Below, piece after piece: positions 23,917 to 32,902 of a stretch of 64,000 bases of DNA. Position numbers and translations under genes: made by a program. The notes below the pieces were generated by a model. The model ran no database searches. It had not been told where the DNA came from and saw only the letters and a program-made list of their open reading frames with translations. The stretch comes from Dermabacter vaginalis (GTDB lineage: Bacteria > Actinomycetota > Actinomycetes > Actinomycetales > Dermabacteraceae): positions 1,240,001 to 1,304,000 of the forward strand of contig NZ_CP012117.1 of the NCBI RefSeq assembly GCF_001678905.1, written 5' to 3'. How positions within the stretch are numbered: the stretch's first letter is position 1; every line of letters starts with the position of its first letter.

Positions 23917-24348
23917 TCACGAGGGGGTGAAGAAGGTGAAGCGGTACTTGCCGATCTGGATCTCGTCGCCGTTGTTCAAGCGCGCCTCGTCGGTAAGTTC
24001 GCGGTTGACGTAGGTGCCGTTAAGAGAGCCCATGTCGAGGACGAGGAAGCCGCCTTCGCCGCGCACGAACGTGGCGTGCTTGCGGGACACCGTGACATCG
24101 TCGAGGAAAATCTCCGATTTCGGGTTACGGCCTGCCACCGTACTCTCAGAGTCGAGGAGGAAACGGGCCCCCATATTGGGGCCTTTCCGCACGATCAAAA
24201 GTGCCGTACCTGCCGGAAGAGCTTCGACGGCTTGGCGATCCTGCGGGGATAGGCCGTGTTCGGCATCCTCCGTGAACTCGACCCTGCCGTCGATCGGAGA
24301 GAGTTTCGTGGTCTGCTCGGGGTTCGAGTCAAACATGTGTTCATTCAT
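23917..24348 (-). CDS. garA: FHA-domain protein of the GarA/OdhI type
   Basis: A 143-residue small FHA protein. GarA/OdhI proteins bind and inhibit 2-oxoglutarate dehydrogenase and related glutamate enzymes unless a Ser/Thr kinase phosphorylates an N-terminal threonine pair. That pair is probably T13-T14 in NPEQTTKLSP. The FHA domain spans about residues 48-143, with the phosphothreonine-binding loops AGRNPKSEIFLDDVTVSRKHATF and LDMGSLNGTYVNR. I chose the ATG at 24348 (MNEHMFDSNPEQ), with GAAGG eight bases upstream, rather than the longer frame to 24393. The 3' end carries a CCCCT/AGGGG hairpin. The MerR gene downstream keeps the odhI-ftsR order of corynebacteria. Confidence 0.88.
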   Translation of the reverse strand: MNEHMFDSNPEQTTKLSPIDGRVEFTEDAEHGLSPQDRQAVEALPAGTALLIVRKGPNMGARFLLDSESTVAGRNPKSEIFLDDVTVSRKHATFVRGEGGFLVLDMGSLNGTYVNRELTDEARLNNGDEIQIGKYRFTFFTPS

Positions 24349-24547
24349 GACACAGACCTTCTTTCCACGCTCACCCATTGCACAAAACGGCATGAGAGTT
24401 CATTGCTTCCGCATCTATTTTGGCACGTTGTTTTGGGCAAGCCCGCGTTTTTTGGCCGATCGCTGCGAACCCTTTAGTTCCTCTTGACCAATTTTGGGCG
24501 TGGCGCGCCTCACCCTCCTGAATTCGCGCTTCGGCATGCACCTCCGC

Positions 24548-24553
24548 TATAGT
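24548..24553 (+). promoter_or_regulatory. -10 box TATAGT of tRNA-Pro
   Basis: TATAGT lies 18 bases before the 5' end of the tRNA, a fitting distance for a start site with a short leader. No good -35 hexamer is seen at 17 bases. Confidence 0.5.
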
Positions 24554-24571
24554 TGACAGGGTCGAAAACCG

Positions 24572-24645
24572 CGGGCTGTGGCGCAGTTTGGTAGCGCACA
24601 CGACTGGGGGTCGTGGGGTCGCAGGTTCAAATCCTGTCAGCCCGA
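24572..24645 (+). tRNA. tRNA-Pro (anticodon GGG)
   Basis: A 74-base cloverleaf: acceptor arm CGGGCTG / CAGCCCG with discriminator A at 24645, D-arm with GGTAGC, anticodon stem CACGA/TCGTG with loop CTGGGGG (anticodon GGG at 24606-24608), and T-arm with GGTTCAAATCC. The CCA end is not encoded. Confidence 0.95.
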
Positions 24646-24652
24646 CGCGGAT

Positions 24653-24694
24653 AAATGGGCGAGGCATCTCATGGGTGTCTCGCCCATTTTCTTT
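24653..24694 (+). terminator. Terminator after tRNA-Pro
   Basis: AAATGGGCGAG (24653-24663) and CTCGCCCATTT (24679-24689) form a perfect 11-bp stem followed by TTCTTTA, eight bases after the tRNA. Confidence 0.9.
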
Positions 24695-24758
24695 ATATTC
24701 ACCCTTATGTGACTGCCCTATAGTCGAGGGCTGAATGAGGCCTACGGAGGTTGATGCG

Positions 24759-27149
24759 ATGTCCACATTTTTCGGTCATGTGTCCTTTGACGGAGACACT
24801 AAGGCGTGGCCCGAGGGTACCGGTAGCGAGTGTTGTGCGCTCGAGGGCTATGTTCTCCCGGTCGGCTCGCAAGAAACCCTTTCGGGCGCCTCGGGTTCCG
24901 ACGCCTGCATGCGCATTATCGAGTCTGAAGGTCTTTCAGGGCTTGCCACGCTTGACGGCGAATTCGCGGTGGCCTTTCGCGACTCGGACTCTTCGCTCGT
25001 GCTCGCGAGGGACGTCCTTGGATCGCGGCCTCTGTACTACGCAAAGACCTCGGCGGGCGTAGCTTTCGGGACGTCGATTGCGACCATCATCGACAAGGCC
25101 GAGCTTCCGTGCGAACCCCACCTCGATGTGGTGCGACAGTACCTTCTTGGCGAAGACCGCCGCGGTGTCGAGACATTTTTCGCAGGGATTTCCCGTGTGC
25201 TTCCGGGCGAGGTTGTGCGTATTTCGCGGGGCGAAGTGGAACGCACCGTGTTGACGAAGGAAAAGGACCAGTTTTTCTCGGTTCCCTCGAACCCACGACG
25301 CGCCGACCACACGTGCGTTGAGGAGTTTCGCTCGCGCCTCAGCGATGCGGTCGCACGCCGTGCAGGCGAAAGCGCTGCACTTCTTCTCACTACCGTGGAT
25401 CCCGTCGCCGCGGCTGCCCTGGACGGCGCCGCTCGGGCCTCTCATGCACCCCTTGACTCGCTTTCTCTCAGCGCTTCTACGGGCGGTCCTGAGCTCGATT
25501 CGGGGCACGAGGGTGAAGTGAGGGCGACCCCTCAGGGTTTGAAGAACGATCTTCCGCGTATGCTTCGCGTGTTCGAAGAACCGCCCACGTCGCTCACCTC
25601 GTACTTTATGTGGCTTCACCTGCACGCATGTCGGCAGGAGGGCCGTTCTCTCGCGATCGATTCTTACGGTGCTCGCGCACTTCGCGCTCCCGCAAGAGCC
25701 CACCGGTCGGTTCTCTCGCGCGCGTTCGCTGCCGCCCGGCGGCGCGAAAAAGCCGTTCCAGCATCCCTTCTCGGCTCTGCACTGCGCCGTGATCATGCGG
25801 GTCAAAGGGTCGCACCCGAGCCGCTTCCCGAATATGCGGGCCCGCTCGCCCCGCTCGGCTATGCGGGGAGCGTCGAAGCAGAGCAACGAGCTAAGGCCGC
25901 ACAGGCTTTCGGCTCGGGCGTTGCGGTGTGCTCACCGTTCACCGATCGCGCTTTTCTTCGTTTCTACGCGTCTCTCGATGACACTGCATTCGGTGCGGGA
26001 GCGCGCCCATCCCTGATCGAAGCAGCCGCTGATGTATCGCATGGTGAAGGGACCACTCTCACCGACGGTGAGCGTGAAACCGCGTGGTTCAAGCGCCTCA
26101 AGGGCACGTACTTTGCGCTGTTTTCGTCGCAATCCTTTGGCACGCGCGGCTGGTTCAACCAGGCGGAGATTCTCAAGGCCTATGACGCGCACATCAATGG
26201 TCGTCCGAGCCTGAGCGCCGGTCAGCTTTGGCGCTTCGCGTGCGCTGAGCTGTGGGCGCGCCTCTTCTTTGACGCGGATGATCTTCGAGAGCAACACGAG
26301 TGGGAGGACTCCGCACTCCTTGCCGACGATAACGGCCAGTCGCTCCCGCCGGATCCCCACACGCCGCTCACGGCGAACGCGGGTAAGCAGCTCGACCTTG
26401 CGCTCGATGGCGACGTCGTCGCTCGCCGCTATCCCATCCAAACGGAGAAGTTCTCGAAGGAATCCCGTATGGACGAGGAGATTGCCGGCTACGTGAAGGG
26501 CTTCTTTCAGGAGCTCGACGAACGCGGCACCGACGATGATCGTCATGCGACCGAAGGACGCCGATGGAATTTCACGGTCTCGGAAAAGATCATTGCGATC
26601 ATGCAGGGCCGCTCGTGGTTTGTTTGGGAGATCAAACCTTCCTTCGCCGCGAAGCAACTGTCAAAGTTTGTGACCCGTACACCCGCGGGCATCGGTCTCG
26701 GTGACCCGGTAACGATGCAGCTCGCGATCAATGAGGCGGGGCTTGCGCGCATCACCTATGCGGCCGCCCTCGGCGCACTTGGCAAACTGCGAGGCAAGCG
26801 AGGAGTGTTCTACGAACTCGCAGGTGCCGATGTGCGGGCGATCGACGGCCCCACCGAATACTCGGTGTATCCGTCGAATGTGTCGGCGAAGCTCCCGCCT
26901 AAGGATCCGGATCAGGTCGCGGAGCATCTCGTGGGTGTGATCCGCGACGTTGTTCCCGCGCGTTTTGCCGAGACCTTCGACGGCGTGGTCGTCATGGATG
27001 CCAACGACATTGGGCGGAACGTCCTTGGTCTTTCTGCCACCCGGGAGCGCGCGCACTACGAGGCGCAGTTCGCTGATAATCCGCTTGGCCAGGGGTCGCA
27101 GCAAACGCCGATGGCGGTCGTGTTTGAACGCCCTGCACGCGAGCGCTGA
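24759..27149 (+). CDS. Fusion: degenerate asparagine-synthetase-like protein with CofE-like (F420-0:glutamate ligase family) domain
   Basis: A 796-residue fusion. Residues 1-115 resemble the class II glutaminase domain of AsnB (LDGEFAVAFRDSDSS, ARDVLGSRPLYYA), but the catalytic Cys after Met1 is Ser (MSTFFGHV). The middle, about 185-480, is in the place of the ATP-dependent synthetase domain, but its SGGLDS loop reads TTVDPVAAAAL (211-221). Both active sites thus look lost. The last 240 residues match the F420-0:gamma-glutamyl ligase (CofE) family of non-methanogens: SEKIIAIMQGRSWFVWEIKP, RTPAGIGLGDPVTMQLAI, IDGPTEYSVYPSNVSAKLPP and DANDIGRNVLG (747-757). The start at 24759 has GGAGG eight bases before. 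TATAGT at 24719-24724 may be its -10 box. The substrate is unknown; no other F420 gene is in the window. Confidence 0.75.
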   Translation: MSTFFGHVSFDGDTKAWPEGTGSECCALEGYVLPVGSQETLSGASGSDACMRIIESEGLSGLATLDGEFAVAFRDSDSSLVLARDVLGSRPLYYAKTSAGVAFGTSIATIIDKAELPCEPHLDVVRQYLLGEDRRGVETFFAGISRVLPGEVVRISRGEVERTVLTKEKDQFFSVPSNPRRADHTCVEEFRSRLSDAVARRAGESAALLLTTVDPVAAAALDGAARASHAPLDSLSLSASTGGPELDSGHEGEVRATPQGLKNDLPRMLRVFEEPPTSLTSYFMWLHLHACRQEGRSLAIDSYGARALRAPARAHRSVLSRAFAAARRREKAVPASLLGSALRRDHAGQRVAPEPLPEYAGPLAPLGYAGSVEAEQRAKAAQAFGSGVAVCSPFTDRAFLRFYASLDDTAFGAGARPSLIEAAADVSHGEGTTLTDGERETAWFKRLKGTYFALFSSQSFGTRGWFNQAEILKAYDAHINGRPSLSAGQLWRFACAELWARLFFDADDLREQHEWEDSALLADDNGQSLPPDPHTPLTANAGKQLDLALDGDVVARRYPIQTEKFSKESRMDEEIAGYVKGFFQELDERGTDDDRHATEGRRWNFTVSEKIIAIMQGRSWFVWEIKPSFAAKQLSKFVTRTPAGIGLGDPVTMQLAINEAGLARITYAAALGALGKLRGKRGVFYELAGADVRAIDGPTEYSVYPSNVSAKLPPKDPDQVAEHLVGVIRDVVPARFAETFDGVVVMDANDIGRNVLGLSATRERAHYEAQFADNPLGQGSQQTPMAVVFERPARER

Positions 27150-27157
27150 GAGGGTCG

Positions 27158-27643
27158 TTAACGCTCGAATTTCGTCACGTGCTCGCCGCTTTTCATCTGG
27201 GCGAGTGCGTGGCGGAAACCCTGTGCAAAGCGCTTATTGAGCGCGGGAGGCTCGCCAATCGCGAACCATGCGGCCTGCAGGTTTTCGCCGTCGGCGGGAT
27301 GGGGATCGCCGCCCACGTGGGTTGCCACGAACGCGAGATCGAGATAGCTCGCGCGGTCGCCATTAGGGTGGGTGACGGGTCCGACGGTGCCCACATTTGA
27401 GAGGAACTCAATTTCGCACGTGCATCCCGTTTCCTCGAGAACTTCGCGCACCCCCGCCCGTGCGGGTGCCTCCCCGGGATCGATGATGCCCGTGACGGGA
27501 GTCCACTGCAGATTGTCGGCCCGTTGCACGAAAAGACAGTGCGTGCGCTCCTCATTGAAGACGAAGACCGTGACGCCTGAGAGCCACAGGTGGTCGTGGC
27601 CGATCTTTTCACGCAGAGCAATCACAAAGTCGGGCGCGGGCAC
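27158..27643 (-). CDS. Nudix hydrolase
   Basis: A 161-residue Nudix-family pyrophosphohydrolase. The full Nudix box GIIDPGEAPARAGVREVLEETG (about 52-73, form Gx5Ex7REUxEExGU) is intact, so the enzyme should be active with Mg2+. Substrates of the family include nucleoside diphosphate derivatives and oxidised nucleotides; the sequence does not decide. The start is GTG at 27643 with GGGGAG five bases before it, 12 bases downstream of the cmk-der stop, so it is probably read from the same transcript. It converges on the fused AsnB/CofE gene with only eight bases between the stops. Confidence 0.9.
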   Translation of the reverse strand: MPAPDFVIALREKIGHDHLWLSGVTVFVFNEERTHCLFVQRADNLQWTPVTGIIDPGEAPARAGVREVLEETGCTCEIEFLSNVGTVGPVTHPNGDRASYLDLAFVATHVGGDPHPADGENLQAAWFAIGEPPALNKRFAQGFRHALAQMKSGEHVTKFER

Positions 27644-27655
27644 GTTCTCTCCCCT

Positions 27656-29827
27656 CTAACGGTTCTTTCTCTTTTCGCGCACGCGCACGCTGATCTCCAC
27701 GGGCGAGCCGTCAAAGGAGAAATCCTCGCGAAGGCGACGCTCGATGAAGCGACGGTAGCCGTGTTCGAGGAATCCCGAGGCGAAAATGACGAAGCGCGGT
27801 GGCCGCGTGCGCGCCTGTGTGGCGAAGAGAATGCGAGGCTGCTTCCCGCCGCGCAGGGGGTGCGGGTGCGCCGCCACGAGCGTTCCAAGGAAGGCGTTGA
27901 GACGCGCTGTGGGGATGCGCGTATCCCACGACTCAAGGGCGAGGTCGAGCGCTGGAACAAGCTTGTCGGTGTGGCGCCCCGTGAGCGCGGAGATGTTCAC
28001 ACGCGGCGCCCATCGCACGTGGGAGAGATCCTTCTCGATTTCCCATTCGAGCTGTGCGCGGCGCTCCTCATCGAGGAGGTCCCACTTGTTGAATGCGAGC
28101 ACAAGGGCGCGGCCTGACTCGAGCACCATGTCGATGATCTTGAGGTCTTGGGTCGAGATCGGTTCGGTGGCTTCAAGGAGAACGACGGCAACTTCGGCGC
28201 GGTCAAGCGCGGCCTGGGTACGGATCGAGGCGAAGAAGTCGGCGCCTTCGCTCTGGCGGATGCGGCGGCGAATGCCAGCGGTATCCACGAACGTCCATTC
28301 ACGGCCGTCGAGTTCGATGACTTCGTCAACGGGGTCACGCGTTGTGCCCGCTGTCGAATCCACGACAACGCGATTTTCCCGCGCGAGCTTATTGAGCAGG
28401 GAGCTTTTGCCCACGTTGGGGCGGCCGATGAGTGCGACGCGGCGAGGCCCACTCGGTTTCGCGCGCGTTTGCCCATCCTCGGGGAGGATTTCAAGGATGC
28501 GATCCAGCACATCACCCGAGCCCCGACCGTGCAGCGCGGAGACCGGATGCGGCTCACCGAGGCCAAGGTTCCATAGCGCGGCAGCTTCGAGCTCACCTCG
28601 CTGATCATCGACCTTATTCGCGACGAGAAGCACGGGCTTTTGGGAGCGGCGAAGCACCTTGACGAGCTGCTCGTCGGTGTGGGTGATGCCCACGTTCGCG
28701 TCGACGACGAACATGACGGCGTCAGCGAGCCCAATCGCGAGTTCAGCCTGTTCGGCCACGCGGTAGGCGATTCCCTCAACCTTGTCTTCCCAGCCGCCCG
28801 TATCGACGAGCATGAAGTCGCGTCCCGCCCAATTAGCCTCGTAAAACACGCGGTCACGGGTCACGCCCGGGGTGTCTTCGACGACCGCTTCGCGGTGACC
28901 GAGAATGCGGTTCACGAGGGTGGATTTTCCAACGTTGGGTCGACCAATGACGGCGAGCACGGGAAGCATGCGCTCGTCTTCGGCGGTAGCGATCGGCGCG
29001 TACTCCTCGGTCAGGAGGTGTTGATCGTCCTCGTCCAGGCCGTACTCCTCAAGGCCCGCTCGCAGCGAGGCCGTGCGGGCCTCATCACCGAGCGACTCGA
29101 GGTCGTGAGCGTCGTGCGGCTCCTCAAGTTCAAGGTCGTCGTCCACGAGCTCAATACCGGGAACGAGCTCGAGAACCGCGTTGATCACATCGTCAATACC
29201 GAGGTTGGTCGTATCGATGAGGGCGACGCCTTCGGCCGCTTCGGTGAATTCGGAAACTGTCGAGTCGTCGGCATCGCGACGAAGAACTTGGTCGCGCATA
29301 CGCTCGCGCACGCTTTCCGACTCCTCGAGTCCCAACTGGCCGGCGCGGCGTTTCAGGCGCGCCTCGGCGCTTGCGGTGAGGAGCACGCGAACGTCGGCGT
29401 CCGGCGCCACGACGGTCGTGATGTCCCGGCCCTCAGCGACGCAGAAGCCCTCCGTATTCGCCGTGCGGAAGAGCACAGCGCGCTGGCGCTCTTGGAGGAT
29501 CGCGCGCACATCGGTATTCGTCGCAACGCGGCTCACGCATGTTGAGATTTCCTCGCTGCGGATCTGCTCAGAAATTTCCGTGCCTTCAACGAAAATGTAG
29601 GGCTCGTCGGGGTCGGTCGACATCACGAGGTCGAACTCCGCCACGTGCTGCGTGACGGCCTCGCGGTCATCGAGGTCAACCCCTTCGTTGAGGCACGACC
29701 ACGCCGCCGCGCGATACATCGCACCCGTATCGAGATAGCCGCCTTCAAGAGCGCGTGCCACCTCTTTCGACACCGTGGACTTCCCCGAGCCTGCGGGGCC
29801 ATCGATCGCGATGGTGACGCCGTTCAT
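27656..29827 (-). CDS. cmk-der: Bifunctional cytidylate kinase / GTPase Der
   Basis: Two enzymes in one chain of 723 residues. The N-terminal 220 residues are cytidylate kinase (P-loop [44 protein letters not shown]), which phosphorylates CMP/dCMP. An acidic linker follows. The rest is Der (EngA), the double GTPase for 50S ribosome assembly: G1 motifs [14 protein letters not shown] and [14 protein letters not shown], switch regions DTPGVTRD and [13 protein letters not shown] and NKWD, and a KH-like C-terminus ending in RKNR. The cmk-der fusion is known in several actinobacteria. I place the start at ATG 29827 ([10 protein letters not shown]) with GGGAGG six bases upstream; nine residues more are possible. 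It belongs to the ctaB-xerD-parA-rluB-tyrA direction of transcription. Confidence 0.95.
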   Translation of the reverse strand: MNGVTIAIDGPAGSGKSTVSKEVARALEGGYLDTGAMYRAAAWSCLNEGVDLDDREAVTQHVAEFDLVMSTDPDEPYIFVEGTEISEQIRSEEISTCVSRVATNTDVRAILQERQRAVLFRTANTEGFCVAEGRDITTVVAPDADVRVLLTASAEARLKRRAGQLGLEESESVRERMRDQVLRRDADDSTVSEFTEAAEGVALIDTTNLGIDDVINAVLELVPGIELVDDDLELEEPHDAHDLESLGDEARTASLRAGLEEYGLDEDDQHLLTEEYAPIATAEDERMLPVLAVIGRPNVGKSTLVNRILGHREAVVEDTPGVTRDRVFYEANWAGRDFMLVDTGGWEDKVEGIAYRVAEQAELAIGLADAVMFVVDANVGITHTDEQLVKVLRRSQKPVLLVANKVDDQRGELEAAALWNLGLGEPHPVSALHGRGSGDVLDRILEILPEDGQTRAKPSGPRRVALIGRPNVGKSSLLNKLARENRVVVDSTAGTTRDPVDEVIELDGREWTFVDTAGIRRRIRQSEGADFFASIRTQAALDRAEVAVVLLEATEPISTQDLKIIDMVLESGRALVLAFNKWDLLDEERRAQLEWEIEKDLSHVRWAPRVNISALTGRHTDKLVPALDLALESWDTRIPTARLNAFLGTLVAAHPHPLRGGKQPRILFATQARTRPPRFVIFASGFLEHGYRRFIERRLREDFSFDGSPVEISVRVREKRKNR

Positions 29828-29899
29828 GCCTTTACCTCCCCTGTCGCTGGTCATTTTCTCACCCTAATGGTGGGTTGCTCGCGCGCGGCGTGCTCGCCT

Positions 29900-31033
29900 T
29901 CACTCGGTGCCCGCGCGTGCCCAACCTCTCTTTTCTAGCATCGCAGTGAGCCGCTGTTCGTCGGCCCTCATCACACTCACGTGGGCAAGGCCCACGCGCT
30001 GCCCAAGCGAATGCTCAAGGCGCAAATCCTCGAGGTTAATCTGCTCCTCCCCCATATCGCCCAGAAGTCTCGCCAGCTCACCGGGCTCATCGGGAACGAG
30101 AACCGTGAGTTTGCAGAAATTCTCCGCTCCCCCGCCGTGCTTACCGGGGATGCGCGCCACGCCGTCGTTTCCCGAGGCGATGGCCCGGGCAATACGTGCC
30201 CGCGACCCGGGCTGCGGGTCGGGCTCGTTCAGTACCTCGAGGGCTCGCGTGAGCTCGGCAAGATCCTCGCCGAGGGCGCGGAGAATAGGGGCAATGCGCC
30301 CGGCGTTTGCCGAAAGAATTTCCACCCACAGTCGCGGATCGCTCGCGGCAATGCGGGTCGTATCTCGAAGTCCCTGACCCGAGAGCCCCAGGGCGGCCTC
30401 GCTCGCGCTCGTGAGCCGGCCTGCGAGAAGACTCGCAACGATTTGCGGCACGTGCGAAACATACGCAACGGCCTCGTCGTGCGCATCGGGGTCGATCTCG
30501 ACCACGGCCGCACCCAGTTCGATTCCGAGCAGCTTTGCGAGAGCGTAGCTTCGTGGCGAGGTAGCCGGCGTCGGAACGACAACGAAGGCCCTCCCCCGGA
30601 ACAGGTCTCCACGGGCCGCGACCACCCCGGCGACCTCACGGCCCGCCATGGGATGCGTCCCCACGTAACGCGAGGAATCAAGCCCTCGCGCCCTCGCTCC
30701 CGCAAGGATCTCCTCGGCGATGTGCTGCTTCACGCTTGCCACGTCGAGCACGCATGCCTCGGGAAACTCCTCGAGCGCCTCGAGAACGATCCGGGCGGAA
30801 ACATCTGGTGGCGTCGCGACGACAACGAGCTGGGGTGAATCGTCGCGCTCCTCCTGGCGTCCAGCGCCCAGCTCGCACGCGAGAAGCGTGGTGCCCGGCG
30901 ACGAGTCGCGCACGAGAACGTCAAGACCCGCATGCGCGAGCGCCATGCCGATCGAGCCGCCGATAAGTCCCGCGCCAATCACGAGGATCGGACCTTCGAG
31001 CGCGATAGTTTCGCGCTCCGCCTCGGTACTCAC
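29900..31033 (-). CDS. tyrA: Prephenate dehydrogenase with ACT domain
   Basis: TyrA turns prephenate into 4-hydroxyphenylpyruvate with NAD+, the branch of aromatic synthesis to tyrosine. The 377-residue protein has the Rossmann motif VIGAGLIGGSIGMALAHAG (about 17-35), LDVASVKQHI, GTHPMAGREVAGVVAA with the catalytic histidine, and helices ending in SGQGLRDTTRIAASDPRLW. A C-terminal ACT domain (LTVLVPDEPGELARLLGDMG to about 370) suggests feedback control by an amino acid, probably tyrosine. The GTG start overlaps the rluB stop by 4 bases. Together with aroB, aroC, aroD and aroK elsewhere in the window it gives much of the tyrosine route. Confidence 0.93.
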   Translation of the reverse strand: MSTEAERETIALEGPILVIGAGLIGGSIGMALAHAGLDVLVRDSSPGTTLLACELGAGRQEERDDSPQLVVVATPPDVSARIVLEALEEFPEACVLDVASVKQHIAEEILAGARARGLDSSRYVGTHPMAGREVAGVVAARGDLFRGRAFVVVPTPATSPRSYALAKLLGIELGAAVVEIDPDAHDEAVAYVSHVPQIVASLLAGRLTSASEAALGLSGQGLRDTTRIAASDPRLWVEILSANAGRIAPILRALGEDLAELTRALEVLNEPDPQPGSRARIARAIASGNDGVARIPGKHGGGAENFCKLTVLVPDEPGELARLLGDMGEEQINLEDLRLEHSLGQRVGLAHVSVMRADEQRLTAMLEKRGWARAGTE

Positions 31034-31920
31034 AGACCGACCTCCGCCATGAGGGTTCCGAGCTCTTTCGCCGTCAGCTCGCGCGTGGCGCCCGGGGCAA
31101 GATCAGCAAGCACGACCGGGCCAATGCGGGTGCGCACGAGGCTCGTCAGCTCATATCCCAGGGCGGAAAACATTCGGCGTACGATGCGATTACGCCCCTC
31201 GTGAAGTATGACTTCAACGATCGCTTCTTTCCCGTCATGCGCGACGAGACTCGCGCGATCGGCCTTCGCGGGGCCGTCATCAAGATCGAGCCCTGAACGC
31301 AGTTTCGCGAGAATCGATCGCGGGAAGGATCCCGGGCAGTCGAAACGACACACATACGTTTTTGAAACCTCAAAACTCGGGTGCGTGAGGCGATGGGTGA
31401 GTTCACCGTCGTTACTGAGCAGCAAAAGCCCTTCGGTTTCGTAATCCAGCCGTCCCACGTGGTAAAGCCGCACGGGGTAGCGCTGCGCAAACTCCTCGAG
31501 CGTTCGGCGCCCCTGCGGATCTTCCATCGCGCTCATGACCTTGCGAGGCTTATTGAGTGCGACGGTGAGCTTTTTCTCGTCGAGCTGCACACGGCGGCCA
31601 TCGACGTGAATCACCGCCGAGCGTGGATCCACGCGCACGCCCTGTTCCTGAACGGTGTGCCCACCGACCGCCACACGGCCCTGCGCTATGAGAGCTTCGC
31701 ATGCGCGGCGCGAACCGAACCCCGCCTGCGCGAGCACCTTTTGAAGGCGCTCCCCGTCGCTGGCGGTGCCTTCCGACGGCGACTGCGAATGATCGCCGCT
31801 GGCAGTGCGCGGCGTACCGTCGGACTCTCGGAGCCGAACATTTTTCGGGGCGGTGAAATCGCTTTTACGCCGTTGCGGCCCACGCCCTCGCCGGCGCCCC
31901 CGTCCTCGCGCGGGCGTCAA
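31030..31920 (-). CDS. rluB: 23S rRNA pseudouridine synthase, RluB/RsuA family
   Basis: A 296-residue pseudouridine synthase. After a basic, Gly/Arg-rich N-terminal tail of about 60 residues comes an S4 domain (ERLQKVLAQAGFGSRRACEALIAQGRVAVGG) and the catalytic domain with the family motif HVGRLDYETEGLLLLSNDGEL, whose Asp attacks the uridine, then ILHEGRNRIVRRMFSALG. RluB acts at position 2605 of 23S rRNA in E. coli. The start is TTG at 31920, inside a TTGA overlap with the parA stop; the low-complexity tail makes this start less sure. In most actinobacteria scpA and scpB lie between parA and rluB; here they do not. Confidence 0.9.
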   Translation of the reverse strand: MTPARGRGRRRGRGPQRRKSDFTAPKNVRLRESDGTPRTASGDHSQSPSEGTASDGERLQKVLAQAGFGSRRACEALIAQGRVAVGGHTVQEQGVRVDPRSAVIHVDGRRVQLDEKKLTVALNKPRKVMSAMEDPQGRRTLEEFAQRYPVRLYHVGRLDYETEGLLLLSNDGELTHRLTHPSFEVSKTYVCRFDCPGSFPRSILAKLRSGLDLDDGPAKADRASLVAHDGKEAIVEVILHEGRNRIVRRMFSALGYELTSLVRTRIGPVVLADLAPGATRELTAKELGTLMAEVGL

Positions 31921-32786
31921 GCTGCGGCCCCGCGCGCAATGAGCTCGCGCGCAAGCTGGCGGTAGGCGTCGGCGCCCTTGTTGTTCGAGGCGAATGTCGT
32001 GATCGGCTCGGCCGCCACCGAGGCATCCGGGAATTTCACGGTGCGGTTGATCGCTGTGTGGAAGACCTTGTCAGGGAATGCCTCCACCACGCGACTCACG
32101 ACCTCCCGCGCATGCAGCGTGCGCGGGTCAAACATGGTGATGAGAATGCCGTCCATTTCGAGGCGCGGATTGATGCGGTCCTGCACCTTCTCGATGGTCT
32201 CGACGAGAAGCGCGACGCCGCGAAGCGCGAAGTACTCTGCGCCGAGGGGAATGATCACGCCGTCGCTTGCGGCGAGAGCATTGACGGTGAGCAGGCCTAG
32301 CGACGGCTGACAGTCAATGAGAATGACATCGTACTCGCCCACGACAGGGCGCAGCACGCGCGCGAGCGCCATTTCGCGGGCGACTTCGTTCACGAGCTGC
32401 ACCTCGGCAGCGGAGAGGTCGATGTTCGCCGGGAGAATTTCCATGTTCTCCGTGGTCGTCGCCTGGATGGCCTCGCGGATGTCATGGTCGCGCTCGAGAA
32501 GGAGGTTATACACCGTAAGATCAAGTTCGTAGCTGTTGATCCCCGTGCCTGCACTGAGAGCGCCTTGAGGATCGAGATCCACGAGGAGAACCTTGCGGCC
32601 CAGCTCGGCGAGCGCGGCGCCGAGATTGATCACCGAGGTCGTCTTGCCCACACCGCCCTTCTGATTCACCATCGAGATGATGCGCGCGGGACCGTGGGAG
32701 TCGAGCACCTTTGGCTCGGGAAATTCCGGCAGCGGGCGCCCCGTGGGGCCGAAGTTCAGCTTGAGATCAAGCTCGCTCTTTGTCAC
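31917..32786 (-). CDS. ParA-family ATPase of the xerD-scp-rluB locus
   Basis: A 289-residue Soj/ParA-type ATPase. Walker A is NQKGGVGKTTSVINLGAALA (about 41-60), the next motif is VLLVDLDPQGALSAGTG, and Walker B is YDVILIDCQPSLGLLTVNAL. The N-terminal 38 residues (FGPTGRPLPEFPEPKVLDSHGPA) are an extension common to this locus type. Its gene lies between xerD and rluB, the normal place of the parA upstream of scpA-scpB, so it probably once worked with SMC-ScpAB in chromosome organisation. The start is GTG at 32786 with GGGACAGG upstream. It overlaps rluB by 4 bases. It is separate from the chromosome-type parAB pair near oriC, which is not in this window. Confidence 0.9.
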   Translation of the reverse strand: MTKSELDLKLNFGPTGRPLPEFPEPKVLDSHGPARIISMVNQKGGVGKTTSVINLGAALAELGRKVLLVDLDPQGALSAGTGINSYELDLTVYNLLLERDHDIREAIQATTTENMEILPANIDLSAAEVQLVNEVAREMALARVLRPVVGEYDVILIDCQPSLGLLTVNALAASDGVIIPLGAEYFALRGVALLVETIEKVQDRINPRLEMDGILITMFDPRTLHAREVVSRVVEAFPDKVFHTAINRTVKFPDASVAAEPITTFASNNKGADAYRQLARELIARGAAA

Positions 32787-32902
32787 GTGTACCTGTCCCT
32801 ACGTCGTTGATGTTCGTGGGGTTTTCGTGCGCGCAGAGCGCACACCACCCTTGGGCAATATCCTAACCGGCAGCCCTGAACACGGCCGCCACCCTCGCCC
32901 GT

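Noticed and set aside
24572-24694. tRNA-Pro as an integration (att) site of a mobile element
   Set aside because: No integrase gene or direct repeat of the tRNA 3' end is seen nearby; the tRNA is followed by its own terminator.
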